A stretch of 64,000 nt of DNA, from assembly GCF_016862575.1 (NCBI RefSeq), contig NZ_BONF01000033.1, positions 1-64,000 of the forward strand, given 5' to 3'. Under the pieces are notes generated by a model. It did no database searches. It saw only the letters and a list, made by a program, of their open reading frames with translations, and had not been told where the DNA came from. This DNA comes from Catellatospora bangladeshensis. Its GTDB lineage: Bacteria > Actinomycetota > Actinomycetes > Mycobacteriales > Micromonosporaceae. Both the position numbers and the translations under genes were made by a program. Below, in pieces: positions 15,438-26,222 of the stretch (positions are counted from its first letter, which is position 1; every line of letters begins with the position of its first letter).

Positions 15438-17177
15438 GTGGTAACGTTGGTGTCGGTGAACGTGGGGATGCCGCGGGACGTGGTGTGGCACGGGCGGACC
15501 GTGTACACCGGGGTGTGGAAGGAGCCGGTCGAGGGGCCGGTGATGCTGCGGCGGCTGAATCTGGACGGGGATGGGCAGGGGGACCTGGGCGGGCACGGCG
15601 GCGAGCAGCGGGCGGTGCTGGTGTACCAGCTCGACTCGTACCGCCACTGGCAGCGGGAGCTGGGCCGCGACGACCTCACCCACGGGAACTTCGGCGAGAA
15701 CTTCACCGTGGACGGGCTGCCCGACGACGAGGTGTGCATCGGTGACCGTTACCGGGTCGGCGAGGCCGTGGTGGAGGTGACCCAGCCGCGTGTCACGTGC
15801 TACCGCGTCGGGCTGCGGATGGGCGAGCCGCGGCTGCCCGCGCTGCTGGTCGCGCATCATCGGCCGGGGTTCTACCTGCGCGTGCTGACGGAAGGGCTGG
15901 TCCAGGCGGGGGACGAGTTCGTCAAGCTGTCCACGGGGCCCGAGGCGATGACCGTCGCGGAGATCGACGCGCTGCTGTACCTGCCCGGCCACCCCCGCGA
16001 CGGGGCCGCGCGGGCGCTGCGCATCCCCGCGCTGAGCCCCGGCTGGCAGGAGTCCATGCGGGCGCTGCTGGCCCAGGAGGAAGGGCGGGAGGGCAACGCG
16101 GGCCTGGTCACCGCGGCCGCGCCGCCCGCGTGGACCGGGTTCCGCCCACTGACCGTGATCGGGTACGAGGAGGACACGCGGGACGTGTTCTCGCTGCTCC
16201 TGGCCGCCGCCGACGGCGCGCCGCTGCCCGCCGCGCTGCCGGGGCAGTTCCTCACCCTGCGCCTGCCCACCCCGGACGGGACGCTGGTCCGCAGCTACTC
16301 CTTGTCGGGGCAGCCGGGCGATCCGGCATACCGGATCAGTGTGAAGCAGGAGCCGCACGGCGCGGCCGGGGCCTACCTGCGCGCGAACATGCGCCCCGGC
16401 GTGACGGTCGAGGCCGCCGCGCCGCGCGGCACGTTCACGCTCGAAACCGGCGACAGCCCCGTGCTGCTGCTGTCGGCGGGCATCGGCGTCACGCCGGTGC
16501 TCGCCATGCTGCACGCGCTCGCGGCGGTCCGGTCTGAGCGCGCGGTGTGGTGGGTGCACGGCGCGCGGGACGGGGCCGAGCACGCCTTCGCGGCGGAGGC
16601 CCGGGAGCTGCTCGGACGGCTCCCGCACGGGCGGGCCTGGATCTGCTACAGCCGTCCCGGGCCGGACGACGTCGCCGGGCGGGACTTCGCCGGCGCCGGG
16701 CGGATCACCGCGGACGTGCTGCGCGGCCTGCGGCTGCCGCCGGACACGGCCGCCTACCTGTGCGGGCCGGCGGAGTTCATGACCCAGATCGCCGCCGCGC
16801 TCGGGGACCTCGGGATCACCGCGGTGCACAGCGAGCTGTTCGGCGCGCAGCCGGGGCTGACGCCCGGCATCGCGGCAGCTCCCGCGCGGGCGCCGCATCC
16901 GCCGGCGGGTGATCCCGGACCCGGTCCGGCCGTGTCGTTTGTACGCAGCGGGCTGACCGTGCCCTGGGATCCCGCCTACGGCAGCCTGCTGGAGCTGGCC
17001 GAGGCGTGCGACGTGCCGGTGCGCTGGTCGTGCCGCACCGGCGTGTGCCACACCTGCGAGAGCGGCCTGCTCTCCGGCGAGGTGGACTACCTCCCCGACC
17101 CGGTCGACGCCCCCGCCGACGGCAGCGTCCTCATCTGCTGCGCCCGGCCGCGCACCGAGCTGACACTCGACGTCTGA
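15438..17177 (+). CDS. MOSC domain fused to ferredoxin-NADP-type reductase and 2Fe-2S ferredoxin
   Basis: A 579-aa fusion. Residues 1-165 are a YiiM-like MOSC domain (VTLVSVNVGMPRDVVWHGRT, GGHGGEQRAVLVY, the key cysteine in TQPRVTCYRVG), a fold associated with molybdenum-cofactor sulfur transfer or detoxifying N-hydroxylated bases. Residues 240-465 are an FAD/NAD(P)H reductase (RSYSLSG for flavin, LLLSAGIGVTPVLAML and CGPAEFM for nucleotide). Residues 490-579 are a plant-type 2Fe-2S ferredoxin with CRTGVCHTCESG and a later ICCARP. Electrons would flow from NAD(P)H through FAD and the cluster to the MOSC site. I chose the GTG at 15438 because the YiiM family starts a few residues before SVNVG. 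The gene lies between inverted copies of the 61-bp repeat. Confidence 0.9.
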   Translation: MVTLVSVNVGMPRDVVWHGRTVYTGVWKEPVEGPVMLRRLNLDGDGQGDLGGHGGEQRAVLVYQLDSYRHWQRELGRDDLTHGNFGENFTVDGLPDDEVCIGDRYRVGEAVVEVTQPRVTCYRVGLRMGEPRLPALLVAHHRPGFYLRVLTEGLVQAGDEFVKLSTGPEAMTVAEIDALLYLPGHPRDGAARALRIPALSPGWQESMRALLAQEEGREGNAGLVTAAAPPAWTGFRPLTVIGYEEDTRDVFSLLLAAADGAPLPAALPGQFLTLRLPTPDGTLVRSYSLSGQPGDPAYRISVKQEPHGAAGAYLRANMRPGVTVEAAAPRGTFTLETGDSPVLLLSAGIGVTPVLAMLHALAAVRSERAVWWVHGARDGAEHAFAAEARELLGRLPHGRAWICYSRPGPDDVAGRDFAGAGRITADVLRGLRLPPDTAAYLCGPAEFMTQIAAALGDLGITAVHSELFGAQPGLTPGIAAAPARAPHPPAGDPGPGPAVSFVRSGLTVPWDPAYGSLLELAEACDVPVRWSCRTGVCHTCESGLLSGEVDYLPDPVDAPADGSVLICCARPRTELTLDV

Positions 17178-17193
17178 CCGGTGCACCCAAATG

Positions 17194-17253
17194 TTGATCA
17201 AGGTGCTGGGGCCGCGACACGCCGTCGACCCGTGCCATAAGTTCATGATCAAC
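17194..17253 (-). repeat. 61-bp repeat family B, copy 4 (reverse)
   Basis: Reverse-orientation copy. Read from 17253 it starts GTTGATCATGAACTTATGGC, carries GACGGCGTGTCG and ends CCTTGATCAAC. It sits 16 nt beyond the MOSC-fusion stop and pairs in inverted orientation with copy 3. Confidence 0.88.
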
Positions 17254-17273
17254 CAGGTCGGAGGTGGGTGGGG

Positions 17274-18173
17274 TCAGAAGGTGTGGAAGGTGCGGATGGG
17301 CATGCGGGGGCCGTATTTGGGGGCGCCTAGGCCGGAGAGTTCGATGAGGTGGCAGACGCGGCCGCGGTGGCCGGTGAAGGGGGACAGGAGTTCGAGCATG
17401 CGGGCGTCGGTGCCGCGGGGTTCGCCGGCGAGGGCGTAGCAGACGAAGTTGGGCAGGTGGAAGTCGCCGACGGAGACGGCGTCGGGGTCGCCGAACACGA
17501 TCGCGGCCGTCTCGGCGGCGGTCCACGGGCCGATGCCGCGGATGGTGAGCAGGTGGGCGGTGAGGCTGGCGCTGTCGGGGCGGCGTTCCAGGCGCGCGGC
17601 CTGGGCGGCGACCCGGCGCAGCGTGTCGGCGCGCTTCTGCTCCAACCCCAGCGGGTGGAACTCGTAGTAGGGGGTGGCGGCGATGACCTCGGGATCGGGT
17701 GGCAGCCACAGGTACTCGGCGGGGCCCGGTGCCTTGCCGCCGAACTTCCGGACGATCGCGGAGTACGCCCGGTAGGCCTCGGTGCCGGTGACCTTCTGCT
17801 CGCAGACGGCGCGCAGCAGGCGGGGGAAGGCCAGGCGGGTGGCGGGCAGGCGCAGGCCGGCGTGGTCCCGCGCGAGCCGGGCGACGAACGGGTGCGCCTG
17901 GGACAGCTCGGCGAAGCCGGTGACGTCGTCGCGCAGGCCCGCGATCGCGTCGGCGTGCCGGGCCAACCAGCCGGCGCCCTCGCCGTACGCCTCGACGTGC
18001 AGGTGACCGCCCGCGGATCGCAGGGCGAGGCTGCCCGGTCCATCCGGGGTCCGGGCAGCCAGCCAGTACACGCCGTCGATCCAGCGCGAGCAGGGGTCGT
18101 GCCGGCCGAGGCTGAGCTGCCCGAGCGTGGTGGCGATGTCGTATCGCTCGGGCAGCTCGTGTCGCTCGGTCAC
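17274..18173 (-). CDS. AlkA-like DNA-3-methyladenine glycosylase family protein (HhH-GPD)
   Basis: A 299-aa helix-hairpin-helix base-excision glycosylase. The hairpin and catalytic region is LLTIRGIGPWTAAETAAIVF followed by DAVSVGDFHLPNFV, in which the aspartate of VGDF is the expected catalytic residue. An upstream helix, LLRAVCEQKVTGTEA, replaces the usual QQ(I/V)S. The N-terminal 100 residues form a beta-rich domain as in AlkA. It removes alkylated bases in the cytoplasm; its exact lesion is unknown. Its stop lies 21 nt from repeat copy 4, and its start is followed upstream by the LPMO gene on the same strand with a 19-nt gap. Confidence 0.85.
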   Translation of the reverse strand: MTERHELPERYDIATTLGQLSLGRHDPCSRWIDGVYWLAARTPDGPGSLALRSAGGHLHVEAYGEGAGWLARHADAIAGLRDDVTGFAELSQAHPFVARLARDHAGLRLPATRLAFPRLLRAVCEQKVTGTEAYRAYSAIVRKFGGKAPGPAEYLWLPPDPEVIAATPYYEFHPLGLEQKRADTLRRVAAQAARLERRPDSASLTAHLLTIRGIGPWTAAETAAIVFGDPDAVSVGDFHLPNFVCYALAGEPRGTDARMLELLSPFTGHRGRVCHLIELSGLGAPKYGPRMPIRTFHTF

Positions 18174-18192
18174 GCCATCGAATCTGCCACGC

Positions 18193-19128
18193 TCAGACGG
18201 CCAGCCACAGTGCGGGGGTGGTGGCCGGCTCCCAGCCGGGCAGCGAGGTGTGCGCCTGTCGGCAGGTGTAGACCTTGCCGCCGTACGTCACGCGGGCGCC
18301 GGTGGCGTAGCTGACGTTCGGCGCCCAGGCCGGGGTGCTGCCGGTCGGGCTGGCGCTGGGCGACGCGCTCGGCGACGTGCTGGGGGAGGTGCTGGGCGAC
18401 GGCGACGCGCTCGGCGAGGTGCTGGGCGACGGCGACGCGCTGGGCGACGCGCTCGGGGAGGCCGAGACGGACGGCGATGGGACGGTGCCGCCGATGACCA
18501 CGTCGGCGCAGGAGTAGAACGCCTCCGGGCTGTCCGAGCGCTGCCAGATCATGTAGATCAGGTGGCGGCCCGGGTGCCCGGCCGGGATGCTGCCGGTCAG
18601 GCTGTAGTAGCCGTCGACGACGGCGGGGTCGGTGACGTTCAGGAACGGGCTGGCCTCCAGGTCGCTCCAGCGCAGCGGCGTGAGCGGGTTGTAGCCGGGC
18701 CGGGTGATGTAGAGCTGCCAGTTGCCCCGGTGCGGCGCGGTGGCGCGGATCCGGAAGGTGTACGAGCCGGACGCGGGCAGCGTGGTCGTGTTCCAGTCGC
18801 TGCGGCCCAGGTCGAGGCCGGCGTACTTGCTGCGGTTGGCGCTGCACAGCTTGCCGTCGGGGATGATGCTGCGGTGCTGCCCGGCGGCGTTGGCGATGTT
18901 CACCTCGTTCCAGTCGTAGAGCGGCTGGGTGCCGCCGAGCGCGACGACGGCCTGGCAGGCGGGGGTGTCGGGGGACTCGGGGCCCTCCAGGTAGCAGGAG
19001 TAGACCCGGCTGGCCGGGGTGGTCATGGTCCCGTGGCTCGACGCGCTGCCCGACAGGGCGAGCACGGCGAGGGTGGGCACGATGGCCAGCAGGGTCGTGG
19101 CGACGGCAGCGCGGGAAGCGACGCGCAT
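18193..19128 (-). CDS. Secreted lytic polysaccharide monooxygenase (AA10) with CBM5/12
   Basis: A 311-aa copper enzyme that oxidatively cleaves chitin or cellulose. The signal peptide ends SGSASS, so the mature protein begins HGTMTTPASR with His32 as the copper-binding amino terminus. The second histidine of the brace is His133 in ATAPHRGNW. A Ser-Pro-Ala linker (about residues 215-255) leads to a small carbohydrate-binding module of the chitin type (APNVSYATGARVTYGGKVYTC, then GWEPATTPALW). The ATG at 19128 has GAGGTG 6 nt upstream; an in-frame ATG ten codons earlier has no ribosome site. The CBM5/12 module favours chitin. Confidence 0.93.
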   Translation of the reverse strand: MRVASRAAVATTLLAIVPTLAVLALSGSASSHGTMTTPASRVYSCYLEGPESPDTPACQAVVALGGTQPLYDWNEVNIANAAGQHRSIIPDGKLCSANRSKYAGLDLGRSDWNTTTLPASGSYTFRIRATAPHRGNWQLYITRPGYNPLTPLRWSDLEASPFLNVTDPAVVDGYYSLTGSIPAGHPGRHLIYMIWQRSDSPEAFYSCADVVIGGTVPSPSVSASPSASPSASPSPSTSPSASPSPSTSPSTSPSASPSASPTGSTPAWAPNVSYATGARVTYGGKVYTCRQAHTSLPGWEPATTPALWLAV

Positions 19129-19324
19129 GCGATTCACCTCTCTAGGGAAGCACTCCAATAAGGAAACTTAACTAAGAGATGAACGTACGCCCCGCCCTCA
19201 CGGTGATCAATGCTCCGAGACCCGACCGCGACCTACCGTTCAGGTATTTCAGCCAAAGTTAAGGAACGTCGCGCGGCAGGGCCGGCAGTTTCCCGGAAAG
19301 TGCAGGTTCACCGAGCCGGGAGCG

Positions 19325-19345
19325 TGCAGTTTCCCCGAAACTGCA
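19325..19345. terminator. Short perfect hairpin before the NurA-like gene end
   Basis: TGCAGTTTC, a CCC loop, then GAAACTGCA give a perfect 9-bp stem. A related imperfect copy (CAGTTTCCCGGAAAGTGCAG) lies at about 19288-19308. It lies just past the end of the HerA-NurA run and could terminate it, though no T-tract is present. Confidence 0.5.
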
Positions 19346-19364
19346 GCGCGGGCGGACGGGGTCG

Positions 19365-20315
19365 TCAGGCGGCGGTGCGGTGGGCGGCGAGGGCGAGGGC
19401 GCGGTGGAGGAGTTTGCCGTCGCCGAGGAGGTGGCGGAGCTTCTTCTCCAGGCCGGCGATGGGGACGAGGTTCTGCGGGGCGCGGGGGTCCTTGTAGGGC
19501 AGTGACGCGAAACGGGGGATGGTCGCCGTGGACAGGTCGGCCAGGGCGACGGCCTGGTGCTCGGGCACCTCGGCCGAGCACTCGACGCGCACCACGCCCG
19601 CCCAGGGTGAGGTGCCGCCGTGCGGGAGGCGCAGATACCAGGTCAGGCGCTCGTAGACGCCGGTGATCCGGAACAGCGGGGTGCGCTGGCCCGCCTGGAG
19701 CGCGGCGACCACGCCGATCAGGCGCTCAGGCAGGTACTGCTTCTGCTGGGTCTTGATGTAGCCGAGGGTGCGCGGCAGCGCGTCGCGGCTGCGCAGCGGG
19801 CCGTCCACGATGAGCAGGTCGCCGTCCTCGCGCAACTGCCGGGACACCTCGATCTCCAGCTCGGTGAGCGCCCCCTGCAGGCGGTTGGAGAGGTCCTTCT
19901 CGTCGGCGTTGAGCACGGTCTCGGCGCGGTAGCGGGCGGCCTGGCCGGCGTCCACGTCGGTGGGCTGCTCGGCGGCGGTGAACAGGGTGCGCTCCACCTT
20001 GACCCCGGTGACGCTGGCCCCGGTGGAGCGCTCGCAGCGCACCACCCCGGCCGCGTACGAGCTGGCCAGGCCGGGGCGGGTGGCCCCGTCGTGGTCCTCG
20101 ATCCACAGCCGCGCGTCGGTGCGGCGTACGCCGTCGACGAGCAGCACCACGTCCGGGGCGCGTACGCCCGGCGGGGTGTCCAGGGGTCGCCAGGACGCCG
20201 AGGGCAGCTCGATCTCGGGGTCGAGCTTGGCGCTGCTGGCCTCGGCAGGTCCGCGATCGGAGCCCTCGATGCTGGCCCCGAAGCCCGGATCCCAGGCGTC
20301 CACATGGAACTTCAT
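19365..20315 (-). CDS. NurA-like nuclease-domain protein, last gene of the HerA-SbcD-SbcC run
   Basis: A 316-aa protein with the layout of the NurA fold. An early strand ends in VVLLVDGVRRTDARL (Asp61), a middle strand in DLLIVDGPLRS (Asp171), and GYIKTQQKQYLP (Lys188) follows, corresponding to the RNase H-like acidic residues and conserved basic residue of NurA. NurA is a 5'-3' nuclease that works with the HerA translocase and Mre11-Rad50 in archaeal end resection. The assignment rests on these motifs plus the context: SbcC ends 23 nt upstream, with SbcD and a HerA-like ATPase before it. Sequence similarity to archaeal NurA looks low. No membrane segment is present. Confidence 0.65.
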   Translation of the reverse strand: MKFHVDAWDPGFGASIEGSDRGPAEASSAKLDPEIELPSASWRPLDTPPGVRAPDVVLLVDGVRRTDARLWIEDHDGATRPGLASSYAAGVVRCERSTGASVTGVKVERTLFTAAEQPTDVDAGQAARYRAETVLNADEKDLSNRLQGALTELEIEVSRQLREDGDLLIVDGPLRSRDALPRTLGYIKTQQKQYLPERLIGVVAALQAGQRTPLFRITGVYERLTWYLRLPHGGTSPWAGVVRVECSAEVPEHQAVALADLSTATIPRFASLPYKDPRAPQNLVPIAGLEKKLRHLLGDGKLLHRALALAAHRTAA

Positions 20316-20338
20316 GAGATCTGTCTACCAGCCCTCGT

Positions 20339-22816
20339 CTATCCCAGCCGCTCCACGCGGGCGGTGCGGGCGTCCTTGGTGATCTCGAAGCGCACCGGGA
20401 TGCGCTCGGCCAGCGCCTGGACGTGGGTGACCACGCCGACCATCCGATCGCCGGTGGCCGCGAGATTCTCCAGCGTGGCGGCGACGGTGTCCAGGGTGGA
20501 CGCGTCCAATGTGCCGAACCCCTCGTCCAGCATGATGGACTCCAGGCTCGCCGTCGGGGACAGGCCGCCGAGCTGGTCGGCCAGCGCGAGCGCCAGCGCC
20601 AGCGAGGCCTGGAACGTCTCGCCGCCCGACAGCGTCCGCACGGTGCGCCGCAGCCCGGCGTCGTGGTGGTCCACCACGAAGAACTCGCGATCCTCGTGGA
20701 TCAGGTCGTACTGCCCGTTGGACAGCTCGCGCAGGATCGCCGACGCGCCGTCGACCAGCGCGTCCAGCGCCTCCTGCAGCAGCCACGCCTCGAAGTTGTT
20801 GGCCCGCAGGTGAGTGGCCAGCGCCGTGGCCACCTGCTTGTCGGCCTCGACCGCGGCCCGCTGCGCGCGCAGCGCCTCGGCCTGCGCCCGCCGCTCCAGC
20901 AGCGCGTCGCGCGCGGCGGCGGCCCGCTCCACGGTCACCGCGGCGGCGCGCTGGTGCTCCCCGGCGCCGGGGCGGCGCAGCTCGGCGGCGGCGAACAGCT
21001 CGTCGAGCCGGTGCACCAGCTCCGCCGCGTGCTCGCGGGCCTGCGCCAGCCGGGCCCGCTCGCCGTCGCGGGCGGCCTGCGCGGCACCGGCCTGCTCGCG
21101 CGCCCAGCCGTCGAGGACGCGCCAGGCGGCGGCCAGGTCATCACGGTCGGCGGGGGGCGGGGTCAGCGCGGCGACGCTGTCGCGGGCCGTGTCGAACGCC
21201 CGCCAGCCCGCGGCCAGCCGGTCCTGCGCCTGCTGCGCGCCCGCGGCCGCGCGCCGCTGCTGCTCCCGGGCGGTACGCAGCGCGGCGGTGGCCTCGGTCA
21301 GCTCCCGGCGCAGCGCCTCGGCCCCGGCCAGCTGCTCCCGGAGCACGGGCACCGGCGCGGCGCCCTCCAGCACGCGGGCCACCTCGGCGGCGCGCGCGGT
21401 CATCGGCTCGTGCTGCGCCGTGGCACGGGTGAGCCTGCGGTCGGCCTCGGCGACGCGCCGGTCCAGCTCCTCCCGGCCGGAGCGGGCCGTGGCCAGCGCC
21501 TTCTCGGCCTGCTCGACGACCTTCTTGGCGGCGGTCATCGCGGGCTGGTCGGGCATGGCCGGCACGGTCGCCACCGGCTGGGTGCAGACCGGGCAGTCGT
21601 GGCCCGCCTTCAGATCCCGCCGCAGCCAGGCGGCCCGGTCGGCGGTCTGCGCGGCGAGCAGCGCCTGCTGCGCCTCGGTCAGGCCGGTCTCGGCCTGCTT
21701 CTCCCGGGCCAGCGCCTGCTGCTGCGAGCCGAGCGCGGCCTCGTGCACCTGCCGGGCCTGCGCCGCGGCGGCGGTCAGCTCGGCGAGCTGGGCCTGCAGG
21801 CGGGCGGATTCCGCATACGCCTCCAGCAGGCCGCGCAGCACCGTCGGGTCGGGGGCCGCCTCCAGCTGGGCGCGCACCTTCTCCTCGGACTCCTCGGCGG
21901 TGCCCACGGCGATCGCGGCGTCCTGCGCGGCGGCGGCGGCCGACCGGGCCGTCTCGGCCAGCATCGCCACCCCGGCCGGGGCCGCGACGGCGGTCAGCAC
22001 GCGCAGCCGCTGCTCGGCGGCGGCCGCGTCGGCGGCGACCTGCTCGGCCTGCCGCTGCGCCGCGTCCAGCCCCGGCAGCGCCGCGTCCACCTCGGCGGCC
22101 AGCACCCGGACCCGCTCGACGCGCTGCTCGGCGGCCTCGATCGCCTCGTCGGAGGCGGACGCGGTCAGCTCGGCCAGCACCGGCTCGGTCGCGGCCAGCC
22201 TGCCGTTGGCCTCGGTGACCAGCCCGGCGGCGCGCTCGCGGATCTTCTCGTACACGTCCAGGCCCAGCAGCCGGACCAGGATCTCCTGCCGCTCGGCCGG
22301 GCGCGCGTGCAGGAACGCGGCGAACGCGCCCTGCGGCAGCACCACGCACTTCACGAACTGGTCGTAGGGCAGGCCCACCACTTCGGACACGGCGTGGTCC
22401 AGCTCGCTGGGCGTGCCGGCCAGCGCCTCGCCCAGCTCCTCCAGCAGCTCGTCACCGTCCAGCACGGACGCGTCGAAGCCCGGGGTGAGCGCCTGGAGCC
22501 CGGCGGCCCGGGTCGCCACGCGGCCCTTGCCGTCCCGGCGGACCACGCGCGTCGCGGCGTACCGCGTGCCCCCGGCCTCGAAGATCAGCCGGACCGCGGC
22601 CTCGGTGGCCGACGGGGCGAGCGCGTGCGCGACGCTCTTGCCGCCGCCCCAGCGCGGCGCGGTGCCGTACAGCGCGAAGCAGATCGCGTCCAGCAGCGTC
22701 GACTTGCCCGAGCCGGTCGGCCCGACCAGGGCGAAGAAGTCGCAGTCGGTCAGATCGACCGTGGTCGGCTCCCGGAACACCGTGAAGCCGCGCAGGTCCA
22801 GTCGCAGCGGTCTCAT
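20339..22816 (-). CDS. sbcC: SbcC/Rad50-type exonuclease subunit
   Basis: An 825-aa SMC-like ATPase that with SbcD processes DNA ends and hairpins. The N-terminal ABC half has Walker A GPTGSGKST (residues 32-40). Long coiled coils rich in Ala, Glu, Arg and Gln follow, broken near residue 406 by the zinc hook CPVC. The C-terminal half has the signature TLSGGETFQASLALALALAD and Walker B ESIMLDEGFGTLD. The start at 22816 is preceded by GAGGAGAGG; a longer frame would add 14 unlikely residues. It lies 52 nt after sbcD and before the NurA-like gene, all on one strand. Confidence 0.95.
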   Translation of the reverse strand: MRPLRLDLRGFTVFREPTTVDLTDCDFFALVGPTGSGKSTLLDAICFALYGTAPRWGGGKSVAHALAPSATEAAVRLIFEAGGTRYAATRVVRRDGKGRVATRAAGLQALTPGFDASVLDGDELLEELGEALAGTPSELDHAVSEVVGLPYDQFVKCVVLPQGAFAAFLHARPAERQEILVRLLGLDVYEKIRERAAGLVTEANGRLAATEPVLAELTASASDEAIEAAEQRVERVRVLAAEVDAALPGLDAAQRQAEQVAADAAAAEQRLRVLTAVAAPAGVAMLAETARSAAAAAQDAAIAVGTAEESEEKVRAQLEAAPDPTVLRGLLEAYAESARLQAQLAELTAAAAQARQVHEAALGSQQQALAREKQAETGLTEAQQALLAAQTADRAAWLRRDLKAGHDCPVCTQPVATVPAMPDQPAMTAAKKVVEQAEKALATARSGREELDRRVAEADRRLTRATAQHEPMTARAAEVARVLEGAAPVPVLREQLAGAEALRRELTEATAALRTAREQQRRAAAGAQQAQDRLAAGWRAFDTARDSVAALTPPPADRDDLAAAWRVLDGWAREQAGAAQAARDGERARLAQAREHAAELVHRLDELFAAAELRRPGAGEHQRAAAVTVERAAAARDALLERRAQAEALRAQRAAVEADKQVATALATHLRANNFEAWLLQEALDALVDGASAILRELSNGQYDLIHEDREFFVVDHHDAGLRRTVRTLSGGETFQASLALALALADQLGGLSPTASLESIMLDEGFGTLDASTLDTVAATLENLAATGDRMVGVVTHVQALAERIPVRFEITKDARTARVERLG

Positions 22817-22868
22817 CGCAGGTCCTCTCCTCGGCAGGCCCGGCGCCCCTGGCCGCAATGCTGCCGGA

Positions 22869-24032
22869 TCACCCCGACACTTCCTGATAGAGCCGCTCGA
22901 ACAGGTTCTTCGTAGCGGGGTCCTCGTGGCCGCGGTGGGTCAGGTAGTCCGAGAACAGCTGCGGCGCGCTGCGGCCGGTGCGCTGCGGGCGCGCGGTGCG
23001 CGTCGCCGCGTCCGGCAGCACCGACGGGTCCACCCGGATCTCCAGCGCGCGCGGATACAGCTCCTGCACCTGCTCGCGCAGCCCGGCCCGGGGCGGCTCG
23101 GCGACGTACACCCGCAGCCAGGCGTCGTCGGCGTTGTTCGCCTCGGCCTGGGCGGCCAGGTCCTCCAGCGTGCCGCGCAGCGTACGCAGCGGCGTCGCCG
23201 CGGGCAGCGGCACCGTGCGCGCCCGCGCCGACGTCTGCGCGGTGACCTCGACGATGGTGACGCTCGGGGTGTTCTCCTCCTCGCCGAAGTCCACCGCGAT
23301 CGGCGAGCCGCTGTAACGCACCGGGCACGCGCCCGGCAGCAGCTGCGCCCGGTGCAGGTGGCCCAGCGCCACGTAGTGCGCGTTGCTCGGGAACACCGAC
23401 GACGGCACCGCGTAGCCGAGAATGCAGTGCGCGTCCCGCTCACCGCCGCCCATCGTGCCGCCGACCACGGTCAGGTGCGCGGTGAGCAGGTTGACCGCGC
23501 CCGGGTCGGTGAACGCCTCCGCGGCCAGCCGCGACATCAGCCGGGCCAGGTGGTCGGCGTACGTCGCCTGCGCCTCCGCCTCGGTCAGCTCGAACATCTC
23601 CAGCGCGCGCACGGCGTACCGCTGGGAGAGGAACGGCAGCGCGACGCAGCTCCACCGCTCGCCGCCCTTGGTGGTGCCGGTGACGATGTGGTCGGCCGGG
23701 TGCTCGCTGACCCGGCCGCGCAGGATGATCCCGGCCGCGTCCGCCCAGGACCGCAGCGCGTCCAGCGCCGCGCCGTTGTCGTGGTTGCCCGCGATCGCGA
23801 GCACCTCCGCGCCGGTGGCGCGCAGCGCGCTCAGCGCCCGGGTCACCACCTTCGTCGCCTCCGGCGACGGCGCGGCCACGTCGAACAGGTCACCGGCCAC
23901 GATGATCAGGTCGGGCTGCTCGGCTTTGGCGATCTGGACCACCGCGTGCAGCGCCGCGATCTGCTCGCTGATCCGGGAACGGCCCTTGAGCACCTTGCCG
24001 ACGTGCCAGTCGGAGGTGTGCAGGATGCGCAT
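22869..24032 (-). CDS. sbcD: SbcD/Mre11-type exonuclease subunit
   Basis: A 387-aa calcineurin-like phosphoesterase, the nuclease partner of SbcC. The metal motifs are in order: LHTSDWHVGK at the N-terminus, VAGDLFDVA, AIAGNHDNG, and near the end of the catalytic domain GHLHRAQ. The C-terminal capping domain (about residues 270-380) is present, so length is normal. The ATG at 24032 has GGAGG 10 nt upstream and only 16 nt follow the stop of the HerA-like gene, so the genes are probably co-transcribed and possibly translationally linked. Confidence 0.95.
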   Translation of the reverse strand: MRILHTSDWHVGKVLKGRSRISEQIAALHAVVQIAKAEQPDLIIVAGDLFDVAAPSPEATKVVTRALSALRATGAEVLAIAGNHDNGAALDALRSWADAAGIILRGRVSEHPADHIVTGTTKGGERWSCVALPFLSQRYAVRALEMFELTEAEAQATYADHLARLMSRLAAEAFTDPGAVNLLTAHLTVVGGTMGGGERDAHCILGYAVPSSVFPSNAHYVALGHLHRAQLLPGACPVRYSGSPIAVDFGEEENTPSVTIVEVTAQTSARARTVPLPAATPLRTLRGTLEDLAAQAEANNADDAWLRVYVAEPPRAGLREQVQELYPRALEIRVDPSVLPDAATRTARPQRTGRSAPQLFSDYLTHRGHEDPATKNLFERLYQEVSG

Positions 24033-24048
24033 CGGGGGAGACCTCCGG

Positions 24049-25800
<1,752 letters not shown>

Positions 25801-25918
25801 CCGCACGACCCTAGCGGCCACCGGCGACAAAGCCAGCCTTCCGCGCCCCTGTCCGTGACAAGCACCGCTCCCCGTGTCGCCTCCCCGACAACCGCCACTC
25901 CGGTCTTCCACCAGCCAA

Positions 25919-25980
25919 GATCGCCGTCTCGTGTCGAAAGGTGGGGCTGGGGCGCACTTTTGGACACGACTTCGTGATCA
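25919..25980. repeat. Hairpin repeat family A, copy 3
   Basis: GATCGCCGTCTCGTGTCGAA, a loop, then TTTTGGACACGACTTCGTGATC. It is imperfect but of the same design as the copies at 4.3 kb. Confidence 0.8.
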
Positions 25981-26042
25981 TGGGCGCGGTGCCGTCGTGG
26001 GCAGGGGCCCGTGAAAGGCGGCGCCGAGTGGAGGGGGTGGTG

Positions 26043-26106
26043 AAGATCAGTGTTTCGTGTCGGAAAGTGGGGCTAGACCATACTTTTCGACACGAGCCCG
26101 CGATCA
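26043..26106. repeat. Hairpin repeat family A, copy 4
   Basis: GATCAGTGTTTCGTGTCGGA, then the loop GGGGCTAGACCA and the return TTTTCGACACGAGCCCGCGATC. The inner CGTGTCG/CGACACG arms are exact and the outer arms are degraded. Confidence 0.82.
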
Positions 26107-26157
26107 AGCCCCTCCTTCGCGAGGGGAACCCGGGGCCAGTCAGGGGGCCAGTGGGCC

Positions 26158-26222
26158 ATGATCGCTAGTTCGTGTCGAAAGGTGAGCTCCAGCCTCACTT
26201 TTCGACACGAAGCACCGATCTT
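26158..26222. repeat. Hairpin repeat family A, copy 5
   Basis: The inner arms TTCGTGTCGAAAGGTGAG and CTCACTTTTCGACACGAA pair at 17 of 18 positions around a 7-nt loop, flanked by ATGATCG and CGATC. It is the most hairpin-like copy of the three-copy cluster. Confidence 0.85.
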
